A stretch of 64,000 bases of DNA from a virus. A model generated the notes under the pieces. That model was not told the DNA's origin, ran no database searches, and was given only the letters and a program-made list of their open reading frames with translations. Of this stretch, positions 53,210 to 60,326 are shown one piece after another (positions within the stretch are counted from its first letter, which is position 1; every line of letters starts with the position of its first letter). The translations under genes and the position numbers were made by a program. The stretch lies in IMG/VR virus record IMGVR_UViG_3300018424_005577, positions 1 through 64,000 of that record; one strand, 5' to 3'.

Positions 53210-54043
53210 ATGAGAAAAGTTAATTATTTAAACAACAAGGACATTTTAGCGGAGATACACAAATCCAAAAGCTCTTTTTGCAGTTTTGTTGACCCTGAAT
53301 ACCATCAATTTGACATAATTTTACCAAGTATAGACAAAATCAATATTAGAACCATTGCAGAAGCAAAACGTAACAAAGCAAAAAGGCTTACTGTTGCAGA
53401 ATTTGATAGAAGAAAACAAGCAGGAGAAAAAGTCAAGCAATCAGAATGCGAACACGACTATAAAAAAATTACAAAAGAAGAACTAATTTTTCGTATTATG
53501 AGTTTTGACCATATTCCAGACGAACCTGGTCGCAAGAAAAATCCTAAAACAGTAGCAGACACAAAAGTAAAACTAAACTTTCCTCCATTTCAGCACTACA
53601 AATTTAATGATGAAGGAGAACTAGTATGTGTTGGTAAAAGTCATTGGGTAGGAGGAATGGAAAATGGAAATTTTGATCTTAGATCAGGAAAAGCAACAGA
53701 AAAATTAGCAAGAATGTGGATGAAGTTGTGTGATAGATATGCGACTAGAGGTAATGTTCGCGGATATACCTACAATGACGAAATGCGAGGACAAGCGATA
53801 CTACAACTTGCACAAATTGGACTACAGTTTGACGAGTCAAAGTCCAACAACCCGTTTGCTTACTACACTGCGGCGGTCACAAACTCATTTGTACGTGTTA
53901 TCAACATTGAAAAACGCAATCAAAACATTAGAGACGACATCCTCGAAATGAATGACCTAAATCCTAGTTATACTAGACAACACGCCGGAGAATGGGAAGC
54001 CGCAGTTGCAAGAGAAAAGGCAAAAAGTACTAATAACGGTTGA
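53210..54043 (+). CDS. gp55: Late-transcription sigma factor gp55, N-terminally extended (277 aa)
   Basis: The C-terminal part (about residues 165-250) has the sigma region-2 core typical of gp55: CDRYATRGNVRGYTYNDEMRGQAI, QIGLQFDESKSNNPFAYYTAAVTNSFVRVINIEKRNQNIRDD. gp55 directs host RNA polymerase to late promoters with a TATAAATA -10 element, and TAAATA motifs stand before the structural genes here. About 160 residues precede this core, including a Lys-rich region and a KLNFPPFQHYKFNDEGELVCVG stretch I cannot assign; T4 gp55 is 185 aa in total. It is transcribed from its own sigma-70 promoter, fitting early or middle expression. Confidence 0.9.
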   Translation: MRKVNYLNNKDILAEIHKSKSSFCSFVDPEYHQFDIILPSIDKINIRTIAEAKRNKAKRLTVAEFDRRKQAGEKVKQSECEHDYKKITKEELIFRIMSFDHIPDEPGRKKNPKTVADTKVKLNFPPFQHYKFNDEGELVCVGKSHWVGGMENGNFDLRSGKATEKLARMWMKLCDRYATRGNVRGYTYNDEMRGQAILQLAQIGLQFDESKSNNPFAYYTAAVTNSFVRVINIEKRNQNIRDDILEMNDLNPSYTRQHAGEWEAAVAREKAKSTNNG

Positions 54044-54068
54044 CATTGCTTTAAAAATAGCGTATTAT
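54040..54068 (+). promoter_or_regulatory. Sigma-70 promoter for gp47/gp46
   Basis: TTGACA (54040-54045), 17 bases, TATTAT (54063-54068). The -35 box overlaps the TGA stop of gp55. Confidence 0.75.
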
Positions 54069-54097
54069 ATACTAGATCAATATGGAGAAATTACGTT

Positions 54098-55108
54098 TTG
54101 TTTAAAAAAGCGGCTGTGTTTACCGATATTCACTTCGGTTTAAAAGGAAATAGCAGAGTACACAACGATGATTGTGAAGAATTTGTAGATTGGTTTATAG
54201 AACAGGCAAAAGCTAACGGTTGTGAAACTGCAATCTTCTGTGGAGATTGGCATCATAACAGAAATAGTCTAAATCTAACTACAATGGATGCAACTATTCG
54301 AAGTTTAGAAAAAATAGGTAAATCTTTTGAGAAGTTTTACATGTTTGTAGGCAATCATGACTTGTATTACAAAGACAAGCGTGATGTAAGTTCAACTATA
54401 TTCGGAAAACATATTGATGGTGTTACATTTGTAGATGAAATCTATGAACAAGACGATGTAGCACTTGTTCCGTGGCTTGTCGGCGACGAATGGAAGAAGA
54501 TTGAAAAAATTAAAGCCAAATATATGTTTGGACATTTTGAACTGCCGAGTTTCTATATGAATGCTATGGTGCAAATGCCTGATCATGGTGATCTACGTGC
54601 TGAGCATTTTAAAAATCAAGACTATGTTTTTAGCGGGCACTTTCATAAACGTCAAGTACAAGGCAAAATACATTACATTGGTAATGCGTTTCCTCACAAC
54701 TATGCAGATGCATGGGATGACGAACGCGGTATGATGATACTTGATAAAGAAAATGGTAAAGAACCTGAGTACATTAACTGGTGGAACTGTCCTAAGTATC
54801 GTACAACTACACTAAGCAAACTGTTGGATCCAAATGCAGACATTATAAAACCTAAAATGTATTTGCGTGTTACTATTGATGTTCCTATTAGTTACGAAGA
54901 AGCACAGTTTATCAAAGAAACATATATTTCTCAATATAATTGTAGAGAAATAACACTAATACCGCAAAAACAAATTGAAGAAATTACAACTGACTTAGAT
55001 ATCTCAGCATTTGAAAGTGTTGACGAAATTGTATCTAAAGAAATAACTGCAATTGATTCAGAAAACTTTAACAAAAAAATGTTACTAGACATTTACAATG
55101 AGTTATAA
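54098..55108 (+). CDS. gp47: Recombination endonuclease subunit gp47, Mre11-like (336 aa, TTG start)
   Basis: Metallophosphoesterase motifs in order: FTDIHFG (Asp10, His12), FCGDWHHNR (Asp50), VGNHDLYY (GNHD at 85-88), and SGHFHKRQ (GHFH at 180-183). This is the Mre11-type nuclease that with gp46 processes DNA ends for recombination-dependent replication. Length matches T4 gp47 (339 aa). The only sensible start is TTG at 54098, 10 bases after a GGAG site; the ATG at 54082 is in another frame and ends after seven codons. It is followed immediately by gp46 (TAA then ATG). Confidence 0.95.
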   Translation: MFKKAAVFTDIHFGLKGNSRVHNDDCEEFVDWFIEQAKANGCETAIFCGDWHHNRNSLNLTTMDATIRSLEKIGKSFEKFYMFVGNHDLYYKDKRDVSSTIFGKHIDGVTFVDEIYEQDDVALVPWLVGDEWKKIEKIKAKYMFGHFELPSFYMNAMVQMPDHGDLRAEHFKNQDYVFSGHFHKRQVQGKIHYIGNAFPHNYADAWDDERGMMILDKENGKEPEYINWWNCPKYRTTTLSKLLDPNADIIKPKMYLRVTIDVPISYEEAQFIKETYISQYNCREITLIPQKQIEEITTDLDISAFESVDEIVSKEITAIDSENFNKKMLLDIYNEL

Positions 55109-56881
55109 ATGATAAAAGTAAAAGATCTTACAGTAAAAAACTTTATGAGTGTGGGTAATCAAACTCAGGCTGTTGATTTCAACAGAGAAAAGTTAACGTT
55201 GGTGCTAGGTGAAAACTTAGATCAGGGAGGTGACGATTCTGGCTCACGAAACGGTACAGGTAAAACTACGATAATCAATGCATTATCCTACGCCTTGTAC
55301 GGCCAAGCACTAACAAACATCAAGCGAAACAACCTTATCAATAAAACTAACAGTAAAGGTATGGTTGTTTCGCTTGACTTTGAAAAGGATGGACAAACAT
55401 ATAGAATCGAAAGAGGCCGTTCACCTACATTCTTAAAGTTTTATGTAAACGATCAAGAGCAAGAAGCTGAAGACGAATCGCAAGGCGACAGTCGTAAAAC
55501 GCAAGAGTACATTAATGACTTGTTAGGTATGAGTCATGACATGTTCAAGCATATTGTTGCACTGAATACATATTCAGAACCATTCCTTGCAATGCGTCAA
55601 AATGATCAACGTGCTATAATTGAACAACTTCTCGGTATTACTATATTATCAGAAAAAGCAGATGCTCTCAAAGAACAAATACGTGTTACTAAAGAAAGTA
55701 TTACTCAGGAAACACTTAAGATAGATGCTATCAATAGTGCAAACGCACACATTGAAGATACTATTAAAAGTCTTAAAACTAAACAAAGTGCATGGAACTC
55801 TAAAAAACAACAAGATCTTGGAAGATTACAACAAGGATTAGATGAATTAGAGCATCTAGACATTGATGCAGAACTAGATGCACACGAAAAACTGTCTAGT
55901 TGGACAGAAATGAACAATGCTATTTTGGCTCTTAATAAAGAAAAAAGCACACTAGATGGTGCGTTACTACAAGCTGATAAACGTGTTAAAAAGATTGAAA
56001 AAGATGTCTTAGATCTTGAAGATGCAGTATGTTATACATGCGGACAATCACTTCATGAAGATAAAAAACAAGAAGTCTTATCACAAAAAGCAACCGAATT
56101 AGAAGAAGCAATAGCTTATCAGACTGATGTTACTAATAAACTAAACGGAGTATTAAAGAATCTCGACGACATTGGTGATATTAACGGTAAACCATCAACG
56201 TTTTACGAAACTGCTAAAGAAGCATACGATCATCGAAACAATGTGGATAATCTAAAACAAGCAGTTCGGACAAAAGAAGATGAAACAGATCCTTATGACA
56301 GTCAAATAAAAGAATTAACACAAGAAGCAATACAAGAAGTTGACTGGACACCTGTAAATGACCTTACAAATCTTAAAGATCATCAAGAATTCTTATTAAA
56401 ATTACTTACAAACAAAGATAGTTTCATTCGTAAAAAGATTATTGAGCAAAATCTAGCATATCTAAACAACCGACTAACATATTATCTTGATAAACTAGGG
56501 TTGCCTCATCAAGTTCTTTTCCAAAACGATCTAAATGTTGAGATTACCCAACTAGGACAGGACTTAGACTTTGATAATTTGTCAAGAGGTGAGCGTAACA
56601 GACTTATTTTAGGTTTAAGTTTTGCATTCCGTGATGTTTGGGAAAGTTTATATCAAAATATTAATTTGTTATTCATTGACGAGTTGATTGATAGCGGTAT
56701 GGACACAGCAGGTGTTGAAGGATCTCTTGCTGTTCTCAAAAAAATTGCACGTGAACGTGATAAAAATATTTTCTTAATCAGTCACAAAGATGAACTAGTC
56801 GGTCGTGTAAACACGATATTAAAAGTTGTAAAAGAAAATGGATTTACAAGTTATGAAAACGATTTGGACGTAGTAGAATGA
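55109..56881 (+). CDS. gp46: Recombination endonuclease subunit gp46, Rad50-like (590 aa)
   Basis: SMC/Rad50-type ATPase: Walker A NGTGKTT at residues 48-54, a long coiled-coil middle interrupted by a zinc hook CYTC (Cys308, Cys311), the ABC signature LSRGERNR near 491 and Walker B LLFIDEL near 520, with a late ISHKDEL. It works with gp47 in DNA-end resection and double-strand break repair. The coiled-coil arms are short, as in T4 gp46 (560 aa). The ATG starts directly after the gp47 stop, so the subunits are co-translated. Confidence 0.95.
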   Translation: MIKVKDLTVKNFMSVGNQTQAVDFNREKLTLVLGENLDQGGDDSGSRNGTGKTTIINALSYALYGQALTNIKRNNLINKTNSKGMVVSLDFEKDGQTYRIERGRSPTFLKFYVNDQEQEAEDESQGDSRKTQEYINDLLGMSHDMFKHIVALNTYSEPFLAMRQNDQRAIIEQLLGITILSEKADALKEQIRVTKESITQETLKIDAINSANAHIEDTIKSLKTKQSAWNSKKQQDLGRLQQGLDELEHLDIDAELDAHEKLSSWTEMNNAILALNKEKSTLDGALLQADKRVKKIEKDVLDLEDAVCYTCGQSLHEDKKQEVLSQKATELEEAIAYQTDVTNKLNGVLKNLDDIGDINGKPSTFYETAKEAYDHRNNVDNLKQAVRTKEDETDPYDSQIKELTQEAIQEVDWTPVNDLTNLKDHQEFLLKLLTNKDSFIRKKIIEQNLAYLNNRLTYYLDKLGLPHQVLFQNDLNVEITQLGQDLDFDNLSRGERNRLILGLSFAFRDVWESLYQNINLLFIDELIDSGMDTAGVEGSLAVLKKIARERDKNIFLISHKDELVGRVNTILKVVKENGFTSYENDLDVVE

Positions 56882-56905
56882 GTTAATGTGTTATATTAGG
56901 TTACC

Positions 56906-57115
56906 ATGAGTGAAATAAAAGACGATATACATGACCAACTAACAAAGGCATACATGGAATATTTTAAGGCAAACGAAAAGTTTGAGTCTAGAAATTCTGT
57001 GAGAACACATCGTGAAGCACGGAAATGGTTGCGAATTATTAGAAGTTTAGCAAAACAACGCATGGAAGAAATACATTCAAAACACACAACCAAAAAAGAA
57101 GGCAACAAAGAATAG
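56906..57115 (+). CDS. Small charged helical protein (69 aa)
   Basis: I know no function. The protein looks helical throughout: KDDIHDQLTKAYMEYFKANEKF, then an Arg/Lys-rich segment (HREARKWLRIIRSLAKQRMEE) and a basic tail. Small proteins of this type follow gp46 in marine T4-like phages as I recall. The basic second helix would fit nucleic-acid or polymerase binding (inference). It starts at ATG 56906, 24 bases after gp46, with a weak AGG upstream. Confidence 0.72.
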   Translation: MSEIKDDIHDQLTKAYMEYFKANEKFESRNSVRTHREARKWLRIIRSLAKQRMEEIHSKHTTKKEGNKE

Positions 57116-57133
57116 GCACAGGTAAGTAAGTTC

Positions 57134-57583
57134 ATGCAGTGGACTTACAAAGGCAAAGTAATAGACAAAATACCAGACGAGTATGAAGGCTTTGTATATC
57201 TCATAACCAATCTTAAAACTGGGCAAAAGTACGTAGGCAAGAAACTAGCAAAGTTCAAAACAACAAAACCTCCGCTAAAAGGCAAAAAGAACAAACGCAG
57301 AGGCTACAAAGAATCAGACTGGCGTGACTATTGGGGAAGTTCTGATAGATTAAACGCAGATGTAGCAAAGCTAGGCGAAAAAAACTTCACTAGAGAAATA
57401 CTATACCTATGTAAAGGCAGGGGCGAAATGTCCTATATTGAGGCAAGAGAGCAATTTGACCGCCGTGTATTAGAGACGGATGAGTATTATAATGGAATTA
57501 TTAATGTTAGAGTTGGCGGTTCCGATAAATTGCGCAAGGCTTTGCTAGAACACACCATCAAGGCAAAACAATCCAACACATAA
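57134..57583 (+). CDS. GIY-YIG-like nuclease (149 aa)
   Basis: GFVYLITNLKTGQKYVGKK at residues 19-37 matches the GIY-YIG pattern (here FVYLI ... YVG), followed by a Lys-rich insertion, a DYWGSSDRL segment and the glutamate-containing helix SYIEAREQF expected to hold the catalytic Glu. GIY-YIG enzymes are homing or phage DNA nucleases. No DNA-recognition module is attached, so it may be a free-standing homing endonuclease or a host-DNA-degrading enzyme. It is immediately followed by the GC-rich non-coding block at 57584-57949. Confidence 0.72.
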   Translation: MQWTYKGKVIDKIPDEYEGFVYLITNLKTGQKYVGKKLAKFKTTKPPLKGKKNKRRGYKESDWRDYWGSSDRLNADVAKLGEKNFTREILYLCKGRGEMSYIEAREQFDRRVLETDEYYNGIINVRVGGSDKLRKALLEHTIKAKQSNT

Positions 57584-57949
57584 GGTTAGCGGGCCAGTTT
57601 AGAAATACCGCTGTGGAAAAAGCACTCGTATAGAGGCACACGTAACACGTTGAGCGGCGTTCGGTAGTAGAGCGTTTGATTGACGTAGATGGAATGTTGG
57701 CTGTCGAAAAACTGCAAAGTACATAAAAACCGTATGCACAGGAACGAAGCAACGGGTAGCGCAAGCGATGTCGACGTAGGTTGGGAAAGGTCAGAGCCCA
57801 TTGTACAGCAGAAAATACCTACTTCCAAGTCTCGGCTGTGACGAACTCACATGAAGCGAATTTTGAGACAGGCTGGAACCGTAACAGGTTCCGTCTGACT
57901 GAAACAATCTACATGAAACTTAGACGCTTTACTTCGTAAAGCGTTTTTT
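57584..57949 (+). ncRNA. Candidate structured non-coding RNA
   Basis: No plausible gene occupies the 493 bases between 57583 and 58077. Positions 57601-57900 are about 48% G+C by hand count, clearly above the flanking genes. Predicted stems include AGCGG/CCGCT (57588-57592 with 57608-57612), GTAGGT/ACCTAC enclosing TGGG/CCCA (57776-57822), and a long hairpin around 57870-57900 (CAGGC-U-GGAACC, loop GTAACA, GGTTCC-GTCTG). The block ends in a perfect intrinsic terminator. It does not look like tRNA, tmRNA, RNase P RNA or a group I intron core to me. No dedicated promoter was identified; it may be processed from the upstream transcript. Confidence 0.5.
57924..57949 (+). terminator. Rho-independent terminator
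   Basis: Perfect 9-bp stem ACGCTTTAC / GTAAAGCGT with loop TTC, followed by six T. It closes the gp55-gp47-gp46-nuclease transcript and the candidate RNA. Confidence 0.88.
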
Positions 57950-58009
57950 CATATATAATCACTTCTATCATACAAAACGAAGTGTATAGTTTGAGCGATA
58001 GCGAAAACA

Positions 58010-58030
58010 AATATCTACGAAGTAGATATT
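58010..58030. repeat. Perfect inverted repeat (9-bp arms)
   Basis: AATATCTAC, loop GAA, GTAGATATT. It lies 12 bases upstream of the late promoter at 58042. It has no T-tract on the plus strand; read on the minus strand it is followed by TTGTTTTC and might be a weak terminator. The rest of 57950-58076 is AT-rich with no gene. Confidence 0.45.
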
Positions 58031-58041
58031 CAAAAAGATAA

Positions 58042-58048
58042 CTAAATA
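58042..58048 (+). promoter_or_regulatory. T4-type late promoter (CTAAATA)
   Basis: CTAAATA followed by CATTATA, 28 bases before ATG 58077. Confidence 0.5.
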
Positions 58049-58076
58049 CATTATAAGTTAGGAAAAGATTAAGCCG

Positions 58077-59219
58077 ATGAAAGTTTACGATATTGTTTCT
58101 CTTAGAGAAGATGAATTGCCAAACGCTAGTATGAGCGATTTGCGTTCTATGCAGTTTGTTGCTGACAAGCAAATATTACCTGATGGAAAAGTAAGAGTTT
58201 TATTACCAGATGGTCAAATCTTAGATTTTGCCGACGAGGCTGAACTAGAAAGAGAAACACGAAAAGCTAAATCTAGACTAGCAACAAAAATAAGAGGGAT
58301 ACCTAGTTTAACTAAACTTGCATCAAGTGCCGCAAGAGTAAACTGGTGGATACAAATTTCGGAAGCAATATATTCAGCTTACACAGAATTTAGCACAAAT
58401 GGAATTAACGGTAATTACGAAGCAGTAAAAATGGAACTGCTTGAAGTAGGTGTTGCCGCTGGTTTAAGAGTAGTAATAGGAACTGTAAGAACACTGGCTA
58501 AAGGAGCAGGAGCTCTTAAATGGATCAAACGTTTAACTACTGCTAAACGTTCAGCACAAATGGCAACAGCGGCGTTAGGCGCGGCAGGTTTTGCAACAGG
58601 AGGTATAACCTGGGTAGGTGCATTGATTACAGGTGCCGGTTGGATTGCTACGGAAGTTGCGCTATACCTAGCTACAGATTATATAGCCGATATGATCATG
58701 GATGAGTTTTTCAATCCTGAAGAAGTTGAAAAAGAATTAGCAGAACAACTGCAAGATGAATTAAGTTTAATTTTAGGTTTGACTAGAAGTGCTAGACACG
58801 TAGACGCTGACGGTGATGGCGAGCCAGACAATATCAATCCAGAAACTGGCAATGTAGTAGATCCAGAAACTGGTCAGGATTACAAATATGATTTAGGTGA
58901 TTTAACTCCTGATGATATAGAAAGATTACGCAATGCTACTCCAGGTCAAATTAATCAACTAGCCGATGATCCAAGATTTTCTGATGTATTGTCAGACTAT
59001 AGAAATAGGATGGACAGCATAGGCGGTCCTAATTCACGTCGTAGAAGTATAACTGATTTCGAAAGAGAATCAGTGCGTGAAGAATCTGACGAAGGAAAAG
59101 TAGCAGGTACTGAAGAACTACAAGGATTTGTAAACTTCTTAAAAGACAAAGGCTACGACAGAGATTTACGCACTAAAGTTGTAAAAGTTGCACAGCATAC
59201 TATGCGTCAATCAGATTAA
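58077..59219 (+). CDS. Unknown protein with Gly/Ala-rich hydrophobic region (380 aa)
   Basis: I do not recognise this protein. The N-terminal part is soluble-looking, with a charged helix (EAELERETRKAKSR). The middle contains several hydrophobic, Gly/Ala-rich stretches: MELLEVGVAAGLRVVIGTV, then ATAALGAAGFATGG and WVGALITGAGWIATEVALYLA, which could form membrane-inserting helices. An acidic calcium-loop-like HVDADGDGEPDNINPETG segment follows, then a hydrophilic tail. With a late promoter and a place beside hub and tape-measure genes, a virion or ejected protein is likely (inference). Its end overlaps the convergent gp51 gene by 9 bases. Confidence 0.7.
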   Translation: MKVYDIVSLREDELPNASMSDLRSMQFVADKQILPDGKVRVLLPDGQILDFADEAELERETRKAKSRLATKIRGIPSLTKLASSAARVNWWIQISEAIYSAYTEFSTNGINGNYEAVKMELLEVGVAAGLRVVIGTVRTLAKGAGALKWIKRLTTAKRSAQMATAALGAAGFATGGITWVGALITGAGWIATEVALYLATDYIADMIMDEFFNPEEVEKELAEQLQDELSLILGLTRSARHVDADGDGEPDNINPETGNVVDPETGQDYKYDLGDLTPDDIERLRNATPGQINQLADDPRFSDVLSDYRNRMDSIGGPNSRRRSITDFERESVREESDEGKVAGTEELQGFVNFLKDKGYDRDLRTKVVKVAQHTMRQSD

Positions 59220-59432
59220 CGGCAATCCTGTTTTATTAGTAGTTTCAATATTATCTTTAATAATCTTAGATAGAACATCTCTATCGTCTACACTTATTTT
59301 ATAGAACAAGTCGTCGTAGCTTAGTGCGCCTCTCATATTCCAACCTATTCTATACAATGTATCTTTGAGTTGTTTTATATCGTTTTCGTATTGTACTGAA
59401 AGCTCTTGTATCGCCGAGACGGATAGATTCAA
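59211..59432 (-). CDS. gp51: Baseplate hub assembly protein gp51-like (73 aa, TTG start)
   Basis: The C-terminal region (IIKDNIETTNKTGLPLI) resembles the conserved end of short gp51-type hub assembly proteins of marine T4-like phages, and the gene directly follows gp26, as gp51 follows gp26 in T4. The frame is open further upstream, inside gp26, but I place the start at TTG 59432, which overlaps the gp26 stop (TTGA). The first 24 codons of the longer frame look like a shadow of gp26. gp51 catalyses hub assembly in T4 (249 aa there; much shorter here). Confidence 0.65.
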   Translation of the reverse strand: MNLSVSAIQELSVQYENDIKQLKDTLYRIGWNMRGALSYDDLFYKISVDDRDVLSKIIKDNIETTNKTGLPLI

Positions 59433-60256
59433 GAGCGTGTTACGAAAAAACTTGAGTAGTCCATGTTTACATTTGTAGTAAACGCATGATCGCATTCTGC
59501 ACAATTTACAGTTTCTAAAGGATTGTTAAATGTTTTTTTAATTTCTTCAACATGTTTTTTTATTTCTCTATAAAACAATGAATCGCTTTGTGCAATGAAA
59601 TCATTTATAGATTTTGGATCAGTTTCTTTTTCGTTTGTAGACTCAATGCTAGAAATATACTCTAACATTATTTCTAATTGAAGTGCTGTAAGCTCTTTCA
59701 TTACTTCAGAAATATGAGCATCTTTTTGTTCTTTGGTCCAGTCTTCGGGCAATCCTACAACCTGTCTTTGGAAAGTATAGTTACGTAAATTATACGCAGT
59801 CATTTGATCATAAGTCATAGGTTCATAATTAAATTTTAGACCCTCTATAACATTAGAATCAGGAAATGTTCTGTTTTGAAATTTTTCGAGATAGGCTTGT
59901 AAATTTAAAGCAAACGAAGATTTAGCCTTACATTCAGGACATGTTACTTCCATATCTAGTGTTTCGCCATATGTAGCTATTCTAATAGCAATTAACGCAA
60001 AGTCTATGTCAATAGTAGGCATTAGTCCTGGTTTTAATATTGTAGGAATACAACTTTGAATAACTTGCTTTGTAGCATCGCCATTAAAAAGTGCATCTGG
60101 TGTTTTAAGTAATATTTCGTCTGCCGCAGTCATTCCGAATACTGGCAGACTTACAGCTTGTCCATCAGCTAAAACCCCGTCGGGATAATAATTAGGAGAC
60201 GGTAGATCAATATATATCTTAGGCTGTCTTTTGTACGATTCAAGAAAACTGCTCAT
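59429..60256 (-). CDS. gp26: Baseplate hub protein gp26-like, with two CxxC pairs (275 aa)
   Basis: T4 gp26-type baseplate protein: the N-terminal LPSPNYYPDG...LPVFGMTAADEILLKTPDALFNGDA and VIQSCIPTILKPG...DIDFALIAIRIATYG are typical of this family in marine T4-like phages. Two CxxC pairs, CPEC and CAEC, followed by similar strands (KAKSSFALN, DHAFTTNVN), look like two halves of a zinc ribbon, 135 residues apart. gp26 takes part in hub assembly in T4 (208 aa). ATG 60256; only a weak TTAAATA late-like motif (60293-60299) is seen upstream. Confidence 0.82.
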   Translation of the reverse strand: MSSFLESYKRQPKIYIDLPSPNYYPDGVLADGQAVSLPVFGMTAADEILLKTPDALFNGDATKQVIQSCIPTILKPGLMPTIDIDFALIAIRIATYGETLDMEVTCPECKAKSSFALNLQAYLEKFQNRTFPDSNVIEGLKFNYEPMTYDQMTAYNLRNYTFQRQVVGLPEDWTKEQKDAHISEVMKELTALQLEIMLEYISSIESTNEKETDPKSINDFIAQSDSLFYREIKKHVEEIKKTFNNPLETVNCAECDHAFTTNVNMDYSSFFVTRS

Positions 60257-60267
60257 ATTATAATTCC

Positions 60268-60275
60268 TATAAATA
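60268..60275 (+). promoter_or_regulatory. T4-type late promoter (TATAAATA)
   Basis: TATAAATA followed by CATTATG, 51 bases before the TTG start at 60327. It leaves a leader of about 45 bases and is the better-placed of the two copies in this gap. Confidence 0.6.
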
Positions 60276-60302
60276 CATTATGTTATATACTTTATTTAAG
60301 TC

Positions 60303-60310
60303 TATAAATA
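60303..60310 (+). promoter_or_regulatory. Second late-promoter motif (TATAAATA)
   Basis: A second TATAAATA followed by ACC. A transcript from here would begin inside or next to the CAGGAG ribosome-binding site (60313-60318), so it is less likely to drive the gene. Confidence 0.35.
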
Positions 60311-60326
60311 ACCAGGAGATTTAGAT

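Noticed and set aside
57558-57828. Minus-strand reading frames of 68 and 80 aa over the non-coding block
   Set aside because: Composition is unlike phage proteins here, they have no ribosome-binding site or promoter, and they oppose the local transcription direction.
57584-57949. Group I intron, tmRNA, RNase P RNA or tRNA
   Set aside because: No convincing P7/G-site, CCA end with tRNA-like arms, or conserved RNase P segments were found. The GIY-YIG gene upstream made an intron attractive, but the flanks are not two parts of one gene.
59433-59504. Longer N-terminus for the gp51-like gene
   Set aside because: These 24 codons overlap gp26 entirely and read as a cysteine-rich shadow of it; the TTG at the gp26 stop gives a more typical coupled start.
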